A program made the position numbers and the translations under genes. DNA of 64,000 nucleotides from Tethya wilhelma (lineage: Eukaryota; Porifera; Demospongiae; Tethyida; Tethyidae). The notes under the pieces are model-generated. The model made no database searches, was not told the DNA's origin, and worked only from the letters and a program-made list of their open reading frames with translations. Shown here piece by piece: positions 44,831 through 55,986 of this stretch (position 1 is its first letter; each line of letters starts with the position of its first letter). Location of the stretch: positions 10,576,444-10,640,443 of the forward strand of contig CAXIPT010000001.1 of the NCBI GenBank assembly GCA_964030475.1, given 5' to 3'.

Positions 44831-45223
44831 TAACTTTTGACTTCATGGGAAAGCAAGCAATAAAAGTATACCTTTATGCACCATCATTATTACACATGTT
44901 ATTCACCCTTGTGTAACCACACTTGTGCATTCTACTCCATACAGCCCAGTGAAGGCTGTAATAACTGTTTTGTAGACCAATGTACATGTGGTAGTTCAGT
45001 TTTCATAGGTACACTAGGTTCAAACCACAAATCACAGATATACACACTGTCAGCGCTTTGATCTACATCATCAGTGGGCTACAAGTATCAGTTATTAAAC
45101 TGCCATGGCTATGCTTATGCAATTAAACGAGAATGTTGATTATATGGTGCGCACGCGCGTACGTGCGTAATCGCGTTCTTTTCTGAGCACTTCCGTTGTG
45201 CTGAGTATAAAAGGATTCATCCC
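44831..45223. other. No gene recognised
   Basis: Includes a GC-rich alternating stretch (gcgcacgcgcgtacgtgcgt, 45149-45168) and ends with gagtataaaaggattcatcc before the N at 45224. Confidence 0.3.
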
Positions 45224-45224
45224 N

Positions 45225-48200
45225 CAGTGGCGTAGCCAGGGGGGTGCTAAAGGTGCACTTGCACCCCCTTTTTTTCGCCATTTCAATAGGCGGAGTCGGC
45301 AGACTGAATATCAATCAGTAAATGATGATTCACTTGAATTGCTGATTGTAACTATGCCATTACTAAATTTGTATAACTTACCTTAGTAATAGCGCCTAGT
45401 TTGCTGTCTGACAAGTAAGAAAAAAGCAGTAATAAAGCTTTTTTTTATCGAACGAAGCACTCAAACTGAAACTCCGTCGATCTAGCGAGCGCGTGCTCTA
45501 CAGAGATCAAAGGTCATGCGCAGAATATGTGTGTGGCCGAGTTCTAACCGACCACAACTATGCGACCACGTGTACTATACTCAACTGTACAGCTGTACAG
45601 CTAGCTGGTATGCTATAGTTTAGCAAGATGTCTCACACACTGGATAAATTTTTCAAGAAGGCTCCAGCCAAGCCATCAAGATCTGGCTCTAATGTGACAC
45701 ACTCAAGGTAAAATAAAATTACACAGTAGAAATAATAATATTAATACATTCATTTCTTAAAATTAAGTACATGTAAATTAACCATAAATAATTCTTAGGA
45801 ATGAAATCTCTCCACAATCCAACGACTCAACTTCTGGAATAGAGTTAGATGCAACAGTTTTATCTTCCACATCACAAGATTTGTCCGATTCTGCTCACAC
45901 TGATATTGATCCTCCAACTGATAGTGGCTCTGATGGCCCACCATCTCCTAAGCGGTCTCATGTTGAGCCCGAGGTATCTGTTAGTATTGATGTTGCTGAC
46001 TTAGCCCAGAAACGAAATGCATTGACAGAAAGTGACAAGTACAATTTCTGTTGCAACCGCTTCACTCCTGATGTTGGTTTCAAGTTCCCGTCTGTAGATG
46101 ATCGTCGCTTTCAACATTCGTACCTGAGACATTACAGCTGGATGGTATACAGTAGGAAGGAGAAAGGTGGCTATTGCCTTCCATGTGTACTCTTTGCCAG
46201 AAGTGCTGATGTTCGGAAAGGTAAGGGAATCTTTGTTGAGGTTGCATTTACTAAATTTAGGAAGGTCAGTGAGTTATGCAAATATCATGCCGAGAGAGAA
46301 TACCACAAGGATGCCGTAGCTCAGTATGATGCTTTTCTGGAGAGGATGAGTGGTAAATGTGAAGGTGTTGATGTTCAGCTGAGACAAGGATTGAGAGATA
46401 CTATCAAGAAGAATAGACGCATGCTCTCCTCCATTGTTGAGACCATTGTCCTGTGTGCTCGCCAGAATATTGCTCTCCGTGGTCACCGTGACAGTGGAAC
46501 AGATCGGGAAGCTACTGGAGAGCATTGTAACCATGGTAACTTCTGGGCATTGCTGCAATTCAGAGTCTCAGCAGGAGATACCAACTTGGAAGATCATCTT
46601 CAGTGTGCTGCTAGAAACGCCACCTACACATCTTCCGACATCCAGAATCAGTTGATCAGCATACTTGGAGACCATATTCAACAAAAAATCTTGACCAAAG
46701 TTCGTAGCAGTCCGTGCTATACTGTGATTGCTGATGAAGTTACTGACTGTTCGAACAAGGAACAGTTAAGTATAGTCTTGAGGTATGTTGAACCTGAAAC
46801 ATCCTTCATCAGAGAAGATCTTGTTACATTCCTGGAATGTGACAGTGGTGTGACAGGTGAGGCTCTAGCCACCAAGATTCTCAGTTTTGTGACAAAACAC
46901 TTGGATCCAGCAAAGATGCGAGGCCAGGCATACGATGGAGCTAGCAACATGAGCGGAAAGGTAAGTGGAACAGCTGCTAGGATAAGATCTGAGTATCCTC
47001 TTGCTCTGTACACACATTGTGCTTCACACTGCTTGAACCTAGCAGTTGTAGCTTCATTTGAGGAAGTTAGTGTACGCAATATGATAGGCATTGTCAATCG
47101 TCTTTCAGCTTTTTTCTTTGCCCACCCTAAACGACAGAAGAAACTGGAGGAAGCGATACACAATACACAACCAGAATCCAAAGTAGTGAAGCTGAAGGAT
47201 CTCTGTCGCACAAGGTGGGTAGAGCGTATTGATGCTCTGGATAGAGTGAGACACCTACATTCCTCTATAGTAGCTTGCTTTGAGAGCATTTCTGCTGAAG
47301 GTCTTCACAAGTGGAGTCCAGACTCGTTGACAGATGCTAGCACTCTGTTGTTGGCCATCACCACCACTGAATTCATAAGCGCTCTTGTAATCACCAATGA
47401 GTGTCTCAACTACTTTTTGGGCCTCACTCACAGTCTTCAACAGGAGGCTAAGGACATAGTCCAGGCTGTTTCTGAGATAGACACACTCAAATCCTCACTT
47501 AAGCAAGTGAGAGAGGATGTTGACACCTATCATAAAAAGTGGTTTGACGCTATCTCTGAAATGTGTAGGAAGGTAGGAACAACACCATCAATTCCGAGGA
47601 TCTGTGGTCGCCAGCGACACAGAACAAACACACCAGCTTCTTCTCCTCTGGAATATTTCAGGAGAACCATCACTGTCCCAATCCTTGACCACTTGCTGTC
47701 TGAGCTTGATAGTAGGTTCAGCTCACATCAAACAACAGCTCTTCAAGGCCTTTACTTGGTTCCATCAGTGATAGTTACAAAAGATCTTGAAACTGTCTCA
47801 AAGTTGGTTATGGAAGTGGCAGAGTTCTATGCTGTAGATCTACCTAATGTGTCATCACTTCCGAGTGAGATCCACAACTGGTACACGAAGTGGAAAACTG
47901 AAGAGATGAAGTATGGTTCATCTGCACTTCCTTCTTCCCTTTACTTCACACTTCCCCGAGTTTCACCAATTTTTCTCAACATCAGAGCTCTTTTAACGGT
48001 TCTTTGTACTCTGCCTGTAACTTCCTGTAGTGCAGAGAGATCATTTAGTGCACTAAAGCGAATCAAAACGCCTACTAGGTCTACAATGGGTAATGAACGT
48101 CTCTCTAACTTGACATTGCTTCATTTTCATCAAGACATACCTGTTAGCATTGAACAAATCATTGATGAATTTGCAAGACGTCATCCTAGGCGTCTTCAAT

Positions 48201-48456
48201 TGTGATTGAACTACTCTTCATTTGTTTACAAACACTCACTTCAAGCTGCTGTCACATATGAATTAATTCTTTGTCCACAGCGCTTGCGACTCGTGCGTGC
48301 ATATTTGTCAGGTGATTTGTTAATAATTTTAATAAACATACACACGTGACCCAATTAAAGGGGGTGTGGTTTCCGGTATAGTAAAATTTTCCGGCGCGCT
48401 TCGCGCGCCGTTCTATTTTTGCCCCCCCTATTCTGAAATCCTGGCTACGCCACTGG
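45225..48456 (+). mobile_element. Complete hAT transposon (copy 2), 3.2 kb
   Basis: The left end cagtggcgtagccagggggg is matched at the right end by its inverse (cctggctacgccactg, 48441-48456). Subterminal gcacttgcaccccc lies at the left and a C-rich gcccccccta at the right. The left flank is lost at the N at 45224, so the 8-bp duplication cannot be checked. The base after the right end starts an SH3 exon. Confidence 0.9.
45628..48205 (+). CDS. hAT transposase, TTF-finger type, intact with one intron
   Basis: Exons 45628-45707 (MSHTLDKFFKKAPAKPSRSG ...) and 45799-48205, joined in frame (2487 nt, 828 aa, stop TGA). The start of the long frame at 45881 is only internal. Domains: a Ser/Asp-rich N-terminus; a TTF-type zinc finger (FCCNRFTPDVGFKFPSVDD, then GGYCLPCVLFA and a downstream His set); a DUF4371-like RNase H core (VIADEVTDCSNKEQLSIVLR, GQAYDGASNMSGKVSG, YTHCASHCLNLAV); and the C-terminal dimerisation block (LPVTSCSAERSFSALKRIK). 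No internal stop or frameshift is seen. This is the best-preserved transposase in the window and a good candidate for recent activity. ZMYM-like host proteins share this layout, but the terminal repeats argue for a transposon. Confidence 0.93.
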
Positions 48457-48636
48457 TCCTACAAAGGGCGTAGTGAATACCACGAGTTGAGTTTCAATAA
48501 GGAAGACACCTTACTAATCAGTGACAAGGCCACTACTGACCCTCAGAACTGGTACTACGGAATGAACAGAGATGGCAGTCAAAAAGGCTACATTCCAGTG
48601 TCTTTAGTTAAACCTTTGCAAAAGCAACAGATACAG
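48457..48636 (+). CDS. SH3-domain exon, truncated at its 5' side by the hAT end
   Basis: Directly after the hAT terminus the frame reads SYKGRSEYHELSFNKEDTLL, then NWYYGMNRDGSQKGYIPVSL and VKPL, with a donor at 48637. ALYxY...ELSF...W...GYIP..YV is the SH3 fold. The first two or three residues are missing, consistent with the transposon sitting within the exon. SH3 domains bind proline-rich ligands. The rest of the gene is not recognised nearby. Confidence 0.75.
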
Positions 48637-48700
48637 GTATTATATGTACACAGGTTACTATATTATTATTGTGTTTGTTACTGGCATGATAGTCTATCGA

Positions 48701-48754
48701 GCTAGACCCTCTTCTCACTGCTGCCTAACGCCAGGGAGAGAAAGAGGGTCTAGC
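48701..48754. promoter_or_regulatory. Terminal hairpin of the RecQ/DUF6589 element
   Basis: gctagaccctctt pairs with aagagggtctagc across a loop containing tgctgcctaacgccaggga. An identical hairpin occurs at 55927-55980. The position just inside the element edge recalls terminal hairpins of rolling-circle or other elements, or a promoter-proximal structure. Confidence 0.7.
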
Positions 48755-48899
48755 ACAGGTCATTTTTAATTGCCTACATCACGGCCGTTTTTGACCAATG
48801 AGCGTGAGCTTTCAAAATCAGAAAAGCAATTATAACGTAGGACGCTACACGTCGTGCGGTTTGTACGATAAGTGCCTTTATGAATATCGTTAACGAAGC

Positions 48900-50624
48900 A
48901 TGGCGCTAGTCAAGAAGTGGAACGTTCTGACAAAGGAGGACTTGGCGGTTGCAGTCGACAGTTCGCTCACTGTGTTAGGGTTTTCAGAGTGTAAACCAGA
49001 GCAGAAAGAAGCAGCAGTGTACTTACTGTCTGGTAGTGATGTTTTTGTTAGCGTCTCTACTGGCTTTGGCAAGTCATTGATATTCCAATTATTGCCCATC
49101 TGTGCAAAGATCCTGCTGGAACGAGTAGAGGGAGCAAGGAAGCGAGATATGACACTGAATCCAGCTGTGTTAGTTATTTCACCACTCATTTCATTGATAA
49201 CTGATCAAGTTTCTAAGTTGAAATCTAAAAACATTCAAGCTGTGGACTTGTCTTCTGAAGGCTGTAAGAGAAAAGTGGAAGAACAGGCCACTCATATATA
49301 CACAAGTCCAGAGGGTTTGCTGAGATACCACATGGAATTATCTTTTGCAGTGCTCTTCATTTACTCAACGTATTGTGGCAGTAGCAGTTGATGAGGCCCA
49401 TTGTATTGCAAAATGGTAAGCCGCTCTCAGCGTGTAATTACAATACCATGACAGACCAGAGCTGTGTATGAGCTGCCCAGGCTTTATTTACTGTCCATGT
49501 GACCATGCATGTACTATGTTTATTCTGTACAGGGGTTATGAGTTTCGACGTGCATATTCAAATGTTGCTCAACTCCGTGCATTTCTACCATCGGGTACCC
49601 CTTTTATCGCTCTAACAGCTACAACAACAACTACAACTCGATCAGTCATTCAACAAAGTCTGTGTATGTACAACCCAAAGGTTGTTTCCAAGGTTCCCGA
49701 TCGTATAAATATTCACTATTCTGTTGTTAATGTCAAGAAAGATGTTACCATAACATTTCAATGGCTATTAGACAATTTAAGGAAAGAGAGATGTCAATTA
49801 GCAAAGGTGCTTGTATTTTGTCGATCAATTACTGCATGTGTGCAACTTTACAAGTTCTTTTTGGTAGAATTACAAGGACGAACCTATTGGAGCCAAATCC
49901 ATTACTATCAATCGAATTTTTGCAATGTTCCATGCCCGTGTTGACGAAGAAGACAAAGAGACTATACTAAAATCATTCTGTACTCCTACTGGAAAGTGTC
50001 GTGTGGTATTTTCAACCATTGCTTTTGGTATGGGAGTTGATGTACCTGACGTACGAGTGATTATCCACTATGGACCCTCATCAGGAATTAAAGAATATGT
50101 GTAAGAATGTGGAAGAGCAGGAAGAGATGGCAAACCAAGTAATGCTGTTTTGTACATTTATCCAGGATGCTTAGTAGGTTATGTAAGTAAAGAAATGAAG
50201 GCATACTCCAAAGCAGACTCTGAAATGTGTCGTCGTGAACAACTGATTAGAGCCTTTGATTCGAACAAACTTGTTTCAAGATCTGAAGCTATGATTAGCT
50301 GCTATTGTGACAATTGCTGTAAACGTTCCAATCATCCTCTTGATCATTGTCATGATTCGTGTGGAAGAAACAATGGAAGCTGAACGACGTTTTGTTACAC
50401 CAGAGCAACATTATTTGTTAAGAAATAGATTAGAAGAATTAAGAACAACTTTGTTGCCTCAAGATAATATACCCTTGTATATAGGGTCGGATCTAGCTAC
50501 TGGATTACCACTTTCACTAATAGACAGTATTGTTGAGAACTGTCATACCATACACTCACAACAAGACTTAGATGAGAATTTTAATATGTGGTGTTTATCA
50601 AGAGTTATTATGATGATGTATTAA
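48900..50624 (+). pseudogene. RecQ-family DNA helicase of the candidate element
   Basis: Starts MALVKKWNVLTKEDLAVAVD. Motifs in order: KPEQKEAAVYLL (Q/0 motif), VSTGFGKSLIFQL (Walker A), NPAVLVISPLISLITDQV (Ia), IYTSPEGLL, VAVDEAHCIAKW (DEAH box, motif II), FIALTATTTTTT (III), VLVFCRSITAC (IV), STIAFGMGVDVPDVR (V) and ECGRAGRDGKPS (VI). A Cys-rich CYCDNCC follows, like the RecQ zinc segment. Then comes a C-terminal helical tail (RRFVTPEQHYLLRNRLEELR). Defects: a frameshift before the DEAH box (about 49345), another near 49885, TAA at 50102-50104 in place of a codon before motif VI, and a frame change near 50370. An intron spans about 49413-49533. 3'-5' DNA unwinding is the family activity; this copy is dead. 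Confidence 0.88.
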
Positions 50625-50656
50625 AATAATTAATTATTTTAGGTTTGTGACAAATA

Positions 50657-53600
50657 TCATGTTATGGCTACTTGTTCATTCATCGTTCTTATGTCTTTGT
50701 CAACAGCTATTTTTTTTATAATTGAACGAATCCAGGCATGTAATTTAGTGTGATCTTGTTTTAGTTTTAAAAATGGATCAGCATTAAAGTCTTTGAAACA
50801 ATTGTGGAAACAGCCTGATATGTGACGGAATACTTTTTCTTCATTAAGGACTTTGATAATTGCATTAAGATCTTTCGTTAAACTGGGAGTTGAATGTTTG
50901 CCACTTGGTATCTTAATGTGAGTCATAGAATCATATCTGTCAACAAGCTCCTTAATTGGCCCAATTGCCCTGGAACTTCTTCCCCCACTCTGTTCACATA
51001 TATTTGACCTGAAGGAATTTATGTTATCCTTAAAAACTCGGTTCAAATGTTCAAGGTGTAAGTCAAGTGGTATGTTGTTGCCCACTCCTCCTTTTGGATT
51101 GCAGGTACGGTTCCAAGTGATCTGGTGTGCCATTTGTTCAGGAAGCAGGCCATTTACCTGGGCAAGTAGGTTAAGTGCTTCTATTGAATACTTTACTCTA
51201 CCATCAGATTTAAAATGAAGCAGAAAAACTTTCCAACACCGCAAAGAACGCTCTCCATCGCCTTCACAGGAAGCATCGTGGAAATTACGAGCAAGTAACC
51301 CCATACCAAGAATACAAGAAGCATAGTTACGCACATGGTCTTCACCTTCTTTCATGTCCATCAATGTGAATGGTGGTTCCGCAACAGAGCATGGTATAGT
51401 TGTTGCAGTCTCTAGATCTGGGACAGCAGAGTGTGTATGATGTAAACCAAACTCATCGATGATACGAGAAGTTGCATTAAAAAATGCAGATTTCTGTTGT
51501 GCAGGTGGCAGGGAGGAGATTTTTGATATGTCTATGTTCCTTGTTGGCATTGATTCAATGGTTTCCATTCCGAAATACTCAAGTGCTGCAGCAATGACAT
51601 GGCCATCAAGAGTTACTTCCAGGAACTCTTCAACTGCTCGTGGGTCATCTTTCACCTTTGAAGTTATGTTTTGTCTGTTGATTATCACTTGGAGCTGTCG
51701 AAAGTTCCCTTGTCTCCTAATGAGGCATTATCATACAATTTGTTGAGCATAACCTGGTAGAAGACAGATCTTGTGTGCCAGTCTTCGACCTTGGGGACAA
51801 TTCCTAAGAGCCTATGCAGTGGGTCTGATGACTGCAATTTGGCATCTTGAGCATGACTAGATTTCTCTCGTGTCAATTCATCTCCTGCAAGTGGTACTCT
51901 AAGGACTTTCTTCTTATCAGAAGATGTAGGCACATATCTATGCACATGGTGTAAAATATCCACCATGTCTTCATTTGATCTCTCTGATTTGGTCAGCACA
52001 CCAAGTGGCATCTATATGGATAAGATAACAGCCCACTGAAATATAACACTTAGTAATGGTAATTATCATCGTGAGATTGAATGCATAATTAAGCCTCGGC
52101 ACGTGCGTAGCACGTGCAGAGGGTTATGGTAGTCGTTTTGTGTGTGTGTGTGTGTGTGTCCGTCTGTTACTAAGTTATCTGAAGAACGGCAGCTGTAGAG
52201 TCCAAATGGAAGGTACTTATGTTCATGAATCAAAATTATCTTGAAATTTGTCGTGTAGGATCTTGCGAAATGCTGTAGTTTCTGAGATCTGAGGCTTTTG
52301 TGCATCTCTGAGCGCTTAGGCTTCGAAACCGTGCCCATCGATCACGCCCCATGTGATGTGCGTTATCTAGAAATACAGTTGAGCTTGCATAGAAAATCAG
52401 ATAGCTGCTTTGTCAGGTAAGTAACTCAAGTGAAATAACACTTTGTAGAACTGTGAATGTATGATCTAGTACTGTTCTTACTGTTGGCAGTGTTGCTGCA
52501 ATGATGAGCAGATGAGGAGGCTGAAGTTTAGAACTGTGTCATAAATTATATGATCTAGTACTGAGCTTAGATGTGTTGTTTGTATCAGTGAGCTTCACTA
52601 CACGCCTGACTGGCTACTAAGCTGAGGAGCCTGGGGACTATAGGCTAACTTGGGCCTCAGTACTGTACTATGATAGGTAGATTAGTTTTGTTGATACACC
52701 TGGGCCATACATGTAGGTATAATACACTCTTTTACACAGTGTATGTGTATGTGTGCTAGCCAGGGTGCCGAGGCTTGTGCGCCACTCAGTGGTGCTTTCA
52801 TTATTACATTGTAATAATACAACACTGCGCTACATTTTCCGACATTCACTTACAATATCTGATCTTTTAGCCATGATTGACAAGTACTTGTGAGGAATAT
52901 GTTCTGGTACTAGGTCAGTTAGAGACATGAAAGCAGTTAAGTTCTTAACCAGTACTCGTCCCACTAGTACAAGAAAATCTCTGTGCAACTGTTGGCAATC
53001 ATTCACTGAGGGTAAGAATGTATGTAGTGGCAGGTTCCTAATGTCTGTTGTAGGATCAGAAATTGATAACTTGTCAGCGACAACACGGTCTCTCACTGCA
53101 ATAATGTGGAACCAGTGATGGTCTTGATCCCGATACTCCATAGTCTGGCGTAATGCATATTGGTGGATATCTACATTATCTCCCACAATCTGAATAGTAT
53201 CACCATCTAAATGCATAATTACAACAAAAATGTGAATGTTAACTGCAGCTGTACAATATGGTTATACGTAATTAAATCTTAATGCGCATCCATGTATATA
53301 GCTTGTTCAGTATGGCATGTACCTTCAAGACTGAGACAGTGATCAACACCACTGTCCAGCAACTTTGAACTTGCTTCAACCCATGACATGATTTTATCTT
53401 CAAAGTTGTTTCCAAACTCTGTCATTTTATTGAGAGTTGATGTAGGAGATACAGTGAGTTGAAGATGATGTAGCCGATTTTGTGTCTGAAAGTTATCCGG
53501 CAAAATAATAATTACAATGTAAATAGCACATAAAAATATTCATCATCCCAGCTAGCTCATAACATGTACCTGTTTGTTGACGTTGCCATGAAACAATAAT

Positions 53601-54124
53601 AGACCAACCAACTGTTGAATTGCTGACATGTGTATGTTCCTGTTTTTGAGCAGTATTGCACCTGCCATGCATATAGGCATTGATCGGTGATTCTTTATTC
53701 CATTCCGCTATTAATTTGTTCCAATCGAATCTTACCAAATCGTCTGGTTTTACTTTTCGTAAAATGGAACAAAAATTCAAGATGGAACAAAAATTCTTTT
53801 TCTCACAGAGATGGACGCATTCCTTGTTAACTTCATCTTCCACAATCTTACTCCTCAAATCAGTATTCTTCAACATAGCTGTAACCACACATGTTCTGTT
53901 GAAGAGTGCAAGACCTATGCTTCTTAGTGCAGTTGGAAGTAGTCGATAGTTTGAGGGATTGTGAGCAGACACAACCTATTATAAACACAATCAGTGATAA
54001 TTAATGTATAGCCGAACTGCTAACAATTAGCACTGTACTAAGGACACACCTTGACATCTTCTTCAGGATCCATTTCCAAATCATTATATGTGGGTACGTT
54101 AATGACCTCTTGCTGCAGATGCAT
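50657..54124 (-). CDS. DUF6589-family protein of the candidate element (multi-exon, one frameshift)
   Basis: Minus-strand exons: 54124-54050 (MHLQQEVINVPTYNDLEMDP), about 53975-53570 (SAHNPSNYRLLPTALRSIGL ... WNKLIAEWNKESPINAYMHG), about 53485-53323, about 53208-52856 (TIQIVGDNVDIHQYALRQTM, DHHWFHIIAVRDRV), about 52012-51700 (HRLLGIVPKVEDWHTRSVFY), then 51688-50657. The last holds TLDGHVIAAALEYFGME, ERSLRCWKVFLLHFKSDGR and the hallmark NPKGGVGNNIPLDLHLEHLN. A one-base slip separates GDKGTF from FRQLQVIINRQ at a G run near 51700. DUF6589 is a large protein of unknown function found repeatedly in cnidarians, sponges and fungi. The D-N-x-D and N-x-P-x-D-L-x-x-E-H motifs could be acidic catalytic residues of a nuclease or transposase (inference). 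The 52079-52807 repeat lies in an intron. Confidence 0.75.
52079..52807 (-). repeat. Non-autonomous 'gcctcggcac' element, copy 3, within a DUF6589 intron
   Basis: Inverted relative to 36290-37070, with matching ends (attaagcctcggcacgtgc at 52088-52106; gtgccgaggcttgtgcgcca near 52770) and matching internal blocks. It contains a (GT)n tract at 52139-52159. Its position in an intron means it need not disrupt the gene. Confidence 0.8.
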
Positions 54125-55166
54125 ACTTAACTTTTCAATATGCTTGCATTACTCCTCCCTGAGAGTCCAAAAAGAAAAAAAATAAAGTGATCTCAAGGAT
54201 GCTGTGTTTGAATATCACACTTAAAATCTTCAAAAATCTTCCTGTAAGCCAGTCTGCAATTTCTAATTAGCGACCTCATTACCGAAAGGTCAAGTGTGTC
54301 CTACCTCCTCTGGGCTACATGCACTCAGATCTGGAGTGGTGGCACAATCATGGACACAGATAAGTCTCTCAATCCTTTGCTGTCATCCGATGCTTCTGGC
54401 AACTAGTGCGGGATATAAGCCCCACTTACACAGAGTTAAAAGCAGTTATAGTTAATCAACCACCTTTAAATTTGCTTTAACAAGTGGTAGTACAAAAGCA
54501 CTTCTTATATATGTTTTGTGTAAAGTGCTTTTAGGTAGTGTTTTAATTGGGATATTAACCATGCCCAAGAAGCTAGTAAGTGAAAGGCTGAAAGCCAAGT
54601 TTGGTGATCTACAAATGATCAGACAATAGCATGAATAATCAATCTTGTATTGTATGTGTCCAGCTGCTTATTAGCATGCGCATTGCCACTGGTTCCTCAA
54701 TAACAGTTTCAAGGATTGATGTTCAGTGTTCATGTGTGTTTCGTCGTAACTAGGCATTTATAAATTGTTTGTAAGTAGAAGACAATGCAATATAAAGAAG
54801 GAGAAGGCTAGATAGCCTGCAAAGGAGACAGAATTTAACTAATGGACAATTTCAAGAGTAGTTCTGATGCTCTTTGTTGTACTAAATGGTTACTCACCAA
54901 CCAGATCAATGGACGAGATCCAGTTCCTAACAATGGTAGCTAGTCGACTCAGCAGAAAATATTTTATTAACATGCATATGGTTGTCTTAAGGGACAGTGG
55001 AATTATCTGCTTAAAAATACCTTTCTTGACTACTTGCCTACTTTTGTTGCTCCATGTCACAAAATTTGCGAAATTAATCTATGGTGATGAAATCTTGATG
55101 GAAGATGTTCTTAGCAGTGAATATCATTAGATAGTAGTGGTAAAGACATGAGATGCTGTGTCATAT
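54125..55166. other. No gene recognised
   Basis: Upstream of the DUF6589 start; may hold its promoter and the true right end of the element. A frame at 54867-55130 (+) has no known domain. Confidence 0.35.
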
Positions 55167-55170
55167 TTAA

Positions 55171-55266
55171 ACGAAGAGGCGGAGTATAAAGGGCGTGGCC
55201 GGGCATTAATTTCGCGACATTCAACAAAATGGCGCCCGTTCGCCATTTCAAATTCAAAGCAGTGCG
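55171..55266 (+). mobile_element. Second left end of the TTAA-targeted element
   Basis: After TTAA (55167-55170) the sequence acgaagaggcggagtataaa, then gggcgtggccgggca and cattcaacaaaatggcgcc, matches 31478-31575. It is cut by the N at 55267. Confidence 0.75.
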
Positions 55267-55267
55267 N

Positions 55268-55986
55268 TTGCAATACAATGGGCCTCATCAACTGCTACTG
55301 CCACAATACGTTGAGTAAATGAAGAGCACTGCAAAAGATAATTCCATGTGGTATCTCAGCAAACCCTCTGGACTTGTGTATATATGAGTGGCCTGTTCTT
55401 CCACTTTTCTCTTACAGCCTTCAGAAGACAAGTCCACAGCTTGAATGTTTTTAGATTTCAACTTAGAAACTTGATCAGTTATCAATGAAATGAGTGGTGA
55501 AATAACTAACACAGCTGGATTCAGTGTCATATCTCGCTTCCTTGCTCCCTCTACTCGTTCCAGCAGGATCTTTGCACAGATGGGCAATAATTGGAATATC
55601 AATGACTTGCCAAAGCCAGTAGAGACGCTAACAAAAACATCACTACCAGACAGTAAGTACACTGCTGCTTCTTTCTGCTCTGGTTTACACTCTGAAAACC
55701 CTAACACAGTGAGCGAACTGTCGACTGCAACCGCCAAGTCCTCCTTTGTCAGAACGTTCCACTTCTTGACTAGCGCCATGCTTCGTTAACGATATTCATA
55801 AAGGCACTTATCGTACAAACCGCACGACGTGTAGCGTCCTACGTTATAATTGCTTTTCTGATTTTGAAAGCTCACGCTCATTGGTCAAAAACGGCCGTGA
55901 TGTAGGCAATTAAAAATGACCTGTGCTAGACCCTCTTTCTCTCCCTGGCGTTAGGCAGCAGTGAGAAGAGGGTCTAGCTCGATAGA
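55268..55986 (-). pseudogene. Inverted copy of the left end of the RecQ/DUF6589 element
   Basis: Reverse complement of about 48688-49412. The 163-codon RecQ frame (55779-55288) is identical to that at 48900-49391, including the frameshifted tail. It ends at the N at 55267 and at the same outer boundary (agctcgatagact). Confidence 0.9.

Larger units (their letters stand above)
48690..55986. mobile_element. Candidate two-gene element: RecQ-like helicase plus DUF6589 protein
   Basis: The left end is defined by sequence shared with the inverted copy at 55268-55986: both run from a point near agtctatcgagctagaccct through a hairpin, the RecQ start and about 500 bp of RecQ. Flanks outside that point differ (gcatgat versus gctattcct on the same strand), so it is a real element boundary. 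Inside are two convergent genes with 32 bp between stops. The right part before 55267 is uncertain because of the N and an unrelated TTAA-element end at 55171. Mobility is inferred from the repeated end, and no target duplication is seen. Confidence 0.5.

Noticed and set aside
46717..47289. 190-codon minus-strand frame
   Set aside because: It is antisense to the intact hAT transposase, with no domain or splice signals.
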